Shown here piece by piece: positions 55,618-64,000 of a stretch of DNA of 64,000 nt. Every line of letters starts with the position of its first letter. The first letter of the stretch is position 1. The notes beneath the pieces are model-generated. The model worked only from the letters and a program-made list of their open reading frames with translations, searched no databases and was not told where the DNA came from. A program made the translations under genes and the position numbers. Source of the DNA: Aphelocoma coerulescens. Lineage: Eukaryota; Chordata; Aves; Passeriformes; Corvidae. The stretch is from positions 1,054,001 to 1,118,000 of the forward strand of contig NW_027184064.1 in the NCBI RefSeq assembly GCF_041296385.1. The letters are read 5' to 3'.

Positions 55618-58600
55618 AACACCCAGATACTTAAATCCAGGGGTTAAACTCAAGGTTCATTTAATCTAGCTGATGCAAAGGAGAAATCCCCACCAGATAT
55701 TTTCAAGAGGTGAAAATCACACAAAAGTTTAGTGGCAAAAATATAGAAAATTAGGAAACTTTGGCAAAGGAGTAAATACAACTCCAAATTCAACCTAAAA
55801 CACTTATTATAGCATTATTTAGCATTAACTTAGCAGAAACTTAGCATTTTCTTAGCATAAACATAGCCCATTTAACCCAGAAATGTTTAAATCTGTAAGA
55901 TGTTAAGTTACCCAAAAAATTCCATGTAAAGAGGATTAAGAGAAGAAGAAAGAGAGAGACAGAAATAACGACAGGAGAGATACAGAAAAACACACATACA
56001 GCTACCAACTCCTAGGATTCCAGTGTGAACTCCAAGGAAGCTGGCACCATCCAGACACATGTGGGTCCACTATTGAGGGCTCTTAAGCCCTTGGCCCTTC
56101 ATGGTCCCCCCTCCCAGGTGGGACTTCTCTCCACTCGGCCAATCAGGGGCTGGGTCAGCACCACCCCTGGTGTGTGATTGATTGATAGCTTGGCCAGGGC
56201 TGGGATGGTGGCTCTGGGCCGGGGGGTAGGGCATTTCACTGTCTCACTTTTGCAGGACCTGATCTGCTCCCCCCACCAAACACACGCAGGCATTCCAAAA
56301 TATTTCAAAATGTTTTGAGACATCAAAGTTATCCAGTCCCTGGCAACCACCCCATGTCTCGAAACATTGACCGGGACCACTGTCCTGGGACCTTTCCTCT
56401 TGTGGTCTAATCAGGGTACCTTGCCTCTCCTAGTCCAATCTAGCAAACAGCAGAAAGGAAAGAAGAGGAAAGCATGCTAGAACTCACATATGGGGCAACT
56501 GATATTCATAAATCTAGTTAATATCCTTTTATACTGTTCACACTCCCCTCCCTCTCCCCCCCCCCCCCCAACCATCCTGTGAGTCCAAAAATTGCAGGAC
56601 AATCAGGTTCCAGGAGGGAGAGTTCATGCAGCAGTCTTTCAGCACCCAAAGAGTCCAGCAGATTGGTCCCTGATTTCTGGTGTATTCCTTCTATGAGATT
56701 TAGTATTCAATAACATTAGATAATTTACACAACTATTTTTGATACTTGTTGGACTTGTAAGTTGAGCTCCAAAATTAGCTTGGCAAATTCAATTTAGGCT
56801 GCCTTGCTTTTTGGAGTCCACAATCTTACAGGCCCAGGTATCCTCATAACCCAAACAAATACATATCCCAGATTTAGCAACCTTTCCCCTCCTACTAACA
56901 AAGTTTCAGGGAGATTCCCAGCGCCTGTACTCAGGAAGAGAGGAAAGGTCGGTGGACATCATGGGAAACAACATACAGTACAATTCTACTATCTAAAATG
57001 ATCTGGATTGCCTCAGGTGTGGGTGTCAAATATATCATAACACTCATTCTTTCCAATCTCCTTAGAATATTATTTTCAAGGTCCTGACTCAGACCAAAAA
57101 CCTTTTCAATTTAACCAAAACCTTCAGTGGTTCTCCAACTGAAAACCTTTTAGTCATTTCTACAGCTGGAGAGAACTTTCTAGCTGCCACTTCTTCTGCA
57201 CAATTACACATTTCCTACCATTACTACCTGTGCTTCCCTTGGTAATTTTATGGTTTGCCCTGAGGAGACAGGAAGAGGTACACAGATTAGTTTCCATAAT
57301 CATATGAGCTCCCAAAATTAAACTGAGGGAGGAACCTTTTCCACCCACCATGGCAACCAGTGAGAAAATATGAATATTTAAAAAATATTGCAGGCAGATT
57401 TACATAAACATATAAACTTATATAAACATATATGAATATATATACAGTAATAACAACAGTCAGAAATGTGACAATCACTAATGAAGTTATCTAGTACTCT
57501 CACAATACTGATGAATATTCTCAGTATCATGTAGGCAAACAATTGGAGTAGCCAGTCATCCTTTGCGACCTTTTCACTTTTAATTTGTTAAATAACTGAT
57601 TACCAATCTGATGTTAGAGTAGTCCTTAGTGAAAAGGGCAACCCTCACTTTTTCTTATTTATTCCTCTGGCATTTGAAGCCATACTTGCTATTACAATTA
57701 TCATGAGCTCTTGCTGGAATAGCTGACTAATCCAGGAACAAACAACAGTGTTGATAACACTGTTCTGGAACTGCAAAAACATAAATCATTTAATATATTT
57801 ATTTCAGTTTCGGATTTTGTTGGAGCTTTATTTGCAGAAGATTTTCATATAGTTCCCCTGTGTTATTCTTTGTTTGCAGCTGACTTCATTCGCATCTGGA
57901 TGTATGCCCAGTCTCTTTGCTGAAGAGAGTATACTAAAACAACAAACTTGCAAAATGATGAAAGCATTTTTCCTGTAGCAGCAGCAGTTCTGCTCCTGGC
58001 CTCTAGTGGCAGGCAAGGCTTAATATCCACTGCCACCAGAAGGAGGCAGTGCAGGAACAATTGCAAAGTTTCATTGAAAATACAGGGAAACTAAGTTTCC
58101 ATGCATTTTTAGTGAGCTTTTGGGCATATTCAAATTTGTCCCCCACTCCCAGCTCACCTTTTTGGGATGGTTCTGCGAGTTTTTTGCCTTGGTCTTGATC
58201 TTTAAATTTTGGAATGAATAACAATAATCTAAAAGAAGGCCAAAAGGGTATCAGCTCTTTTCTCAGGCACTGTTTGGAAGCTTGCCATTTCCCACACACT
58301 CCCAGTATTTTTATTGCATGTTGGAGTGGGGAGAGGGATCAGTTCTTCCCCCTCCCAGAAGTTTAAACTTTTAATACAACAGTTATGTTAGAAGTTAGAA
58401 GTTGTAGTTAGAAGAAAAAATTCTTTTCCATGTGCTTTTTTCTCAAAAAGCTTTATTTCATTTCCCCACATCAGTAAAGTTTTCAAAAGAGTCTCCATTT
58501 TATTTCCTTTGGTCTGGTTGCTAATTCTCCCTTGCAACTTAGTCAATTTTGTTGCAGGGTGTGATACTATCACCATCAGCTCTGCCTTTTGATATGCTAA

Positions 58601-59384
58601 TCCCTTAACAAAAGGACAGGCCTAGAGTGATTGTTAGAGGGCATAGGCTCTGATGAGTTGTACCCCTCCTCCAGGGAATGAAGGGAGGCGACATCAGTGA
58701 CATCATAGTCAGGAGGTACCTCCTCTATCTCCTCCTCCTCCTCATTTCCTACATATGGGCGAGGATATGGGGAGAAGTCTGCCTTTGGGGCAAACTCTTC
58801 CCTTTGGGTGAGATTATGTTAGCGGAGGCCCAACAGCTACCCCAGGCTGGCACACGTGCTTCCGCCAAGGTGTTAATTTGCATCGTTAAAGCCCTTTGGC
58901 TTTGCAGAAACTGGTTTAATAGGTTTCTCAGGTTCTGGGCTAGTTGCTTTGGACCATCAGCTCTTGTTCTGCCCTGAGGCAAGAAATGATTTCAGTTTCT
59001 AAGGCAGATTGCAATTTTACCAGCTCTCCAGCAAAAGTGTGCTTCTCTTTTGGGACCACCATCTCAGATTCCCATGTGACTCCCTGGGCTCCCTAGGCAG
59101 CCATCTTAGGTGAACCATGTGCTACCTGGTCAGGAGATTTCTCTCTTTGCCAAAGTTCTAATTCTCTCCTCTGCTACCTGCGGTTTTTGCCAGTTTTTCT
59201 CAGAGACAAGCTTTGTAAGATTACAATGACTTCACTTGGAGAGCAATCCACGTCTGTCCATGACCTGATTGCTGGAGAACATTTGTTTTAACTGAAAGCT
59301 CTCCTTTCTGCAGCTAACAGTTATCTCCACAGAAAAACACCTCTTTGCCAAAACTCAGAATACGCACAACTATGCCAACGTCTT
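55618..59384 (-). other. Unassigned ~3.8-kb insertion in the repeat field
   Basis: The repeat field stops at 55617 and resumes at 59385. Between them is unrelated sequence with C-runs (56557-56570), a GC-rich block (56090-56260) and weak minus-strand open stretches: one at 58749-58982 with a coiled-coil-like LAQNLRNLLNQFLQSQRAL, one at 58388-58576. The layout suggests a decayed retroelement on the minus strand, but I find no LTR pair, RT motif or target duplication. Confidence 0.4.
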
Positions 59385-59515
59385 TATGAGGTTGATGGTA
59401 TTGTTTAGAAGAGTGCCTTCATGAGGTTTATGGTGCTTCTGAGGAGAACACCTTTATGAACTTTATGTGTTTATAAAGAGACTGCCTCAGTTTGTGGAGT
59501 TATGAAGAAAATGTC
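59385..59515 (+). repeat. Repeat field, third block
   Basis: Forward units (GTCTTTATGAGGTTGATGG, GTGCCTTCATGAGG), cut by LTR K3 at 59516. Confidence 0.8.
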
Positions 59516-60952
59516 TGTAGTGGTTTAGTTCGAAATCCATTACTTATTTTCTTTCTGTGAGATAAGAATTAGGAAAAAGCAAAGCAGGCACAAAACTTTA
59601 AAGAATATAAAGAAGTTTATTAACAGAACTAAAAGGGGGGGGGGGAGGAAGAGTCAGAATAAACCCTTCAGAACACTTCTCCTCCCCCCACCTCTCCTCT
59701 CTTCTCCCACTGACAACGTAAAGAGACAAAACTTGGGATTTTTCCAGTCAGTTTACCACCTCTATACTAGTCTTTCTTCAGTTCACTTAGGGAGAGGAGT
59801 CTCTCTTGCTGATGCCATGAAGACATCTCCACACGAAACAGTTCTCTTGTGGCTTCAATGTCACAGCAAGACAGCTGCCCGGGATGATTCTCTGCTCGCA
59901 TGTGAAAGTCCCTTCCCTTGACTTGCAGTTTTCCCCACAACTTTTTTTGAGGGTTCAATCTTTAGCTAATGGAGTACTATTTTAAGGATGAGCTATTCAG
60001 AAGCAAAGGTTCTCTTCATCTATCTCTGGGATCATCTTCCTCTCTGGGAACAGAGGTATTCTTCTCTTTCCTTGGGGGTAAGAGTCTTCATTACTCCCAT
60101 CTTCCTCTGTTCAAGCTTCTCATTAGATCACAGCTACTTCAACATTTGCTTGTTTCAGCACAGGTACCTTTGCTCATGGTTGCCATTTGAAGACTCCATC
60201 TCCCCATGCTTTTCATGAAATTACAAAGGGTACTCTGATGTATCATAGTTCATCACTATAGCTTTACAAAAGAATTTCAGCTTCTAGGTTTGAAGCATCT
60301 CCTCTTTTTCCTCTCTCGGGGTTTCAGCTCTTCCTTCTTCACTGACTTTGGTGTCTCTGGTGTTTTCTTCACGTGCCTTCACCTTTCCTTTTCCTCTGAC
60401 TTAGGAGAGAATTGATGTCTGCAGGTTTCATCTGTTCTGGAGAATTTTACAGCACTAAAAGAATTAATCTCACCTGGGCCTTGCATCAGGAGTCTGCCTC
60501 TTGCTGTTGGTCACATGATCTCTGCCGGGCGGTGGCTGGAGCTCTTGCAGTGTAGAATTTCATTTCAGCGGCCACACTGGGGGGGCTGCCCTGGGTGTCC
60601 AGTGAAGCAGAAGCAGCTGAGATCTTAGCCAAGCCACGTCGTGGCCGGCCCGGCCAGGCTGTGCTGAGCAGGGCCCAGCCTGGCTTTGCGGGGCCCCATG
60701 GGCCCCCCAGTTACGTGTCCAAAAACCGGAAGCAAGAGGTCTTTCCCAGCTTTTTTTTCATTCTTAAATGTGGATCACAGAGGAGTGACAATCTTCTTAA
60801 GGGGCTTAACAGAGTTTTCAATATTCAAACTAGCCAGTTGATTGGTTCTGTCGGGTCTAGAGGAAGCTGTCTGCAGCCCATTGCAAAAAAATCACTTCCA
60901 TGGCTGGTGGAATTCTCCTTAACTAAAACCCAAGCTGTGCTAAATCACAACA
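59516..60952 (-). repeat. Minus-strand LTR K3 (K-related 3' end)
   Basis: On the minus strand it starts TGTTGTGATTTAGC (60952) and ends CTAAACCACTACA (59516). The last 100 bp or so match the 3' end of K1/K2; the rest is different, so it is a related family. A poly-G run lies at 59636-59646. The repeat field continues on both sides; a target duplication is not clear. Confidence 0.65.
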
Positions 60953-61725
60953 GCATCTTTGTGAGGTTTATGATCTTGATGAGGAAAGTGTATTTATGAA
61001 GTATACGTAGTTTATGCAGAGATTGCCTTGATGAAGAAAGCACCTTTTTAACATATATTTGGCTTATGAAGTGGCTGCTTTTAGGAGGAAACCACCTTTG
61101 TGAGGATTGTGGGTCTCTGAGGATAGCAACCTTATGAGGTTTGTGGGGATAATTAGGCGAATGCATTTATGAAGTGAGTGTCTATATGATGTTTGTGGAT
61201 TTTCTGAGGAGAGCGCCTTTATGAGGTTTATGGACCTTATGTGGAGAGGCACTCCCCTCATAAACTGCATAAACTTAATTAAAGTGCTGTCATAGTAAAC
61301 CAATAAAACTCATGAAGGCCTTTTCTTCATAAAACCCATGAACCTCATGAAGTTGCCTTTTCATGAGGGTCTCTGTTCCTGAAGATGCTGTCCTCAGACA
61401 CCACATAAAATTCATAAAGACACTGTCTTGATAAATCTCATAAATGTCATAAATGCACACATGCAAAAACCACATACATCTCATAAATGCATTTTCCTTA
61501 TCAAGATCTCAGAAAGGTGCTCACATTGTCAAGGCACTCGCAGCATAAACTACATGGAGTTCACAATGCACTTCCCTCATCAAGACTATAAACCTCAAAA
61601 AGTTGCTTTTCTCATAATCTCAGTAAACTCCATAGAGGTTCTCTCTTCAGGAAGCCCATACACTTAGTAAGATTACCTAATAAACACCATAAACTTCATA
61701 AAGGCACTCTCCTTGTAAAGCTGAG
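60953..61725. repeat. Repeat field, fourth block, with strand switch
   Basis: Forward units to about 61245, then inverted units (CTCATAAACTGCATAAAC ...) to 61725. The switch point resembles that at 48022. Confidence 0.85.
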
Positions 61726-63988
61726 TGTCTTGGTTTGAAAGACAGGTGTCTGCCAAGGGAGACAGGAACCTCCCTTGAAATGGAGAATATGACCCCCTTC
61801 TCTCCAAATTACCATAAATTTGAAATTAAGGGGCTTTCAGGCAAAGATACGGGAAAAGGAACAACAGTTCTTTACTAGTATGTGTATGTATAACAAGGCA
61901 AACAAACAACAACAATGGTAACAACAACAAATGAGAAACAGAAACCCAACCACAGCCTCTCTTGGCTGTTGGGCCCTTTCCCCTTCGGTGCAGTTACGGT
62001 CACAGCCAGCAGGGGTGCTGTTGGCTCCCGGCCAGGCAGGATGGGTGCGATGATTCCCCCATGCCTGCAGGGGGTGCTGTGGTATGACTTTGATTGTTTC
62101 TGTGCATGTGGACAAGGGCAGGCACAGCCGGCAGAAGGGATGGAAAAGGGGCTTCCTTTACAAACCTGCGGGGCAGCCAATCACCGTGCCCCCTCTGGAC
62201 AGCAAAAGGAGCTGTAGCAGGGACCTTGGAAGCAGTAAGCTGGAAGAGCAAGGTGGACTCACCCGGGGCAGCAAGCAAGAGGCAGTAGAAGCTCTGCAGT
62301 TTTAGCTGGATATAGTGGGTTGAACATGAGTTGATTGACAATCTTTTAGACTAATGACGCTTCTCACAATTTACATATTTAAACCACACGGAAAGGTGGG
62401 AATTGCCTTTGGTCTGAGCTCGCCTGCCGGAAGGTGGGGGGGCTCCAAGCCTCCTGGGACCGGTGGGTCCTTTTCTTCTCCTCTCCATGTGGAGCCGGCA
62501 GAGCCAATGGGAACTGGTATAGCCTCCTGTCTGCATCCAGCACACTTCGCGCTGAACTGAAGAAGACACCATGCAGCCAGCATCACAAAGGGACTGAAGC
62601 TTTCTCCACCGTAAAGCCTGAACAAGAACACTCTTCAACATGGCGGCTTCAGAGTCAGAGAGGAAGTGAGCCATGTGAGACGAAGCTGAACATGGCGATG
62701 GGAGAAAAAGAGGGCGGTGCCGCGTTTCTCGTGCATAACTTAAAAATCTTCTTGCATGCCGTGGTAAGAAACTGTAATATCACAAACTGTTTGTCTCTTT
62801 AATCCGTTTGAAGTACCTGGGGGGATGAAAAATTCACATGTGGCCCGTGAAAATTGTGAAGAGTGCCTATGCCAGGCTGCACAGAAGCATTGAGAGGCTT
62901 TTTAGAGACTTGTGGCAAAGAAAGCCTTTGTGTTCAGGTCAAAGTAACTCATCCTTAAAAAGATTAATAACCCCATGTGATAGCCTATGTTTGGCAGTGT
63001 GAAGGAACTGTGAGATTTTCGTGGAAGAGATTAGTTTTACACCACAGCAGATTGTTTCTTTCCGGGCAGGTCTGCTGTTGGTGGCAGTTTGGGAACCATG
63101 TGAAGCTGAAGAAAACCCTTTTTTCCTTAAGCATATGAAAGAGACTTATCAAGAACTGCAACACTGACTAAAATCCCATGTTCTGTTACCCTTTGTGTGA
63201 GTTGGGTAAAAGGAGGAAAGTGCTGGAAAGGGGGGAGGGGGTTTGCTTTAATTTCTTGTTATTTCTCTTTATTTTTAATTCTAGTAGTAAAAAAATCTCT
63301 TTCTTCGTACTGCAAATGTTTTGTGCCTGCTTTGCTTTCTCCTAATTCTTATCTCACAGAAGGAAAATAAGTAATAGATATTTTGAACCAAACCACTGCA
63401 CTGGAACAACAGGGTGTCCTGGGATGCAGGGGGTGGCAGGGCTACAGTGTAGCAAAAACCCCAGAGCAGTGACAGGGGAACACTGTGGGACTGGGCAGTG
63501 GCAGCCCAGCTCCCAAACACGGCAAGGAAGAGGTTCCCAGAGAGGGGAAAGGGGCTGGGGGATGCTGAGGTTTCCCCTTAGGCACCCAAGCAGATGGTGA
63601 AGGGTCCTTTGGTGAGGCAGGGTCCCAGTGCAATGGCTGCTCTTAAGAGCGGAGCTCCACTCACGGTAGAAGGCAGCAGAAAACAGAACCCCGTAGTGGT
63701 GGCGAATTCTTCCCACAGTGAAGACTGCAGCCTCCTTCCCCTCCAAATGCAGAGAGAGCAAGAGAGCTAGCAGCTGGCCCCAGCCTCCTTTTTTTCCCAG
63801 CCCAACTGTCGAGGTATCTTTGCCCTTCTGAGAGAAACTCTCAGATAAGAGAGTAGCCAGCCGCACCCTTCCCGGGCCAACTTCTTTTGTCTCTCTTAAG
63901 TACTCGGTCATTATTGTCTCTTAGCAACAAAATGTGAGAAAATTCCCTAAGAGAAAGAAAACAAAAGGAAAAACCCTAGCCTCCAACA
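61726..63988 (-). repeat. Minus-strand LTR L, split by K2
   Basis: The two parts (61726-62305 and 63406-63988) make about 1.17 kb. On the minus strand it starts TGTTGGAGGCTAGGG and ends CAAACCAAGACA. Flanks CTGAG/CCGAT do not match well, so the duplication has decayed or an end is slightly off. Open frames inside are not recognised as genes. Confidence 0.65.
62311..63400 (+). repeat. Solo LTR K2
   Basis: 1090 bp, TATAGTGGGTTGAAC (first G to A) to ACCACTGCA, with a perfect 5-bp duplication CTGGA (62306-62310 and 63401-63405). It is homologous to K1. It is inserted in LTR L. Confidence 0.93.
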
Positions 63989-64000
63989 CCGATAAACTAC

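Overview
This window looks like repeat-dense, gene-poor nuclear DNA of a bird, probably a songbird. The evidence is several CR1 LINE tails ending in short TTCTATGA-type repeats, and a dense pile of avian-style endogenous retroviruses (ERVs): an ERV-L group with about 555-bp LTRs and 5-bp target duplications, and betaretrovirus/ERVK-like groups with mostly 6-bp duplications. I see no convincing host gene, tRNA or rRNA. ERV density this high fits a retrovirus-rich compartment such as a female-specific W chromosome, but that is inference only.

Layout. 1-2686 (minus): 5' part of an ERV-L provirus that runs out of the window. 4476-5474: solo LTR interrupted by an ERV-L solo LTR. 5507-16998: provirus 'D' (LTRs 629/615 bp, 6-bp duplication ATGCCC, Lys3-type primer site). 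D's gag is followed in the same frame by host-like sequence resembling DUSP1 and then GNL1, and D is interrupted by a degraded betaretrovirus-like provirus (E') that itself holds three solo LTRs. 17005-20950: non-coding DNA and CR1. 20963-23175: compact LTR element 'F' (duplication GTCAGG), whose single gag frame continues into a Y-box-type cold-shock domain. 27641-35990: a three-level nest, a CR1 split by a 1.1-kb-type LTR (K1), which is split by a nearly complete ERV-L provirus 'B' (28073-34600, duplication CCCAT). 35991-46579: mostly unassigned, with two LTR-like elements. 47040-61725: a degenerate, roughly 35-bp repeat field that switches strand, split by provirus 'E' (49134-55320), an unassigned 3.8-kb insertion and a minus-strand LTR. 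61726-63988: a long minus-strand LTR split by a second K copy.

How the parts relate. A and B are one ERV-L family: Gag with hydrophobic N-terminal segments and an STQT repeat array, then TAG-separated protease, RT, RNase H and integrase in the same frame, and no env. E and E' are copies of one non-autonomous family: both have lost RT at the same junction, both share nonsense codons in integrase and both have DMG in place of the protease DTG. They must have been mobilised by proteins from elsewhere. D and F each appear to be a retroelement that captured host coding sequence as a Gag fusion, and are the most interesting objects here. All retroviral frames are broken by nonsense or frameshift changes, many of them CpG-decay type.
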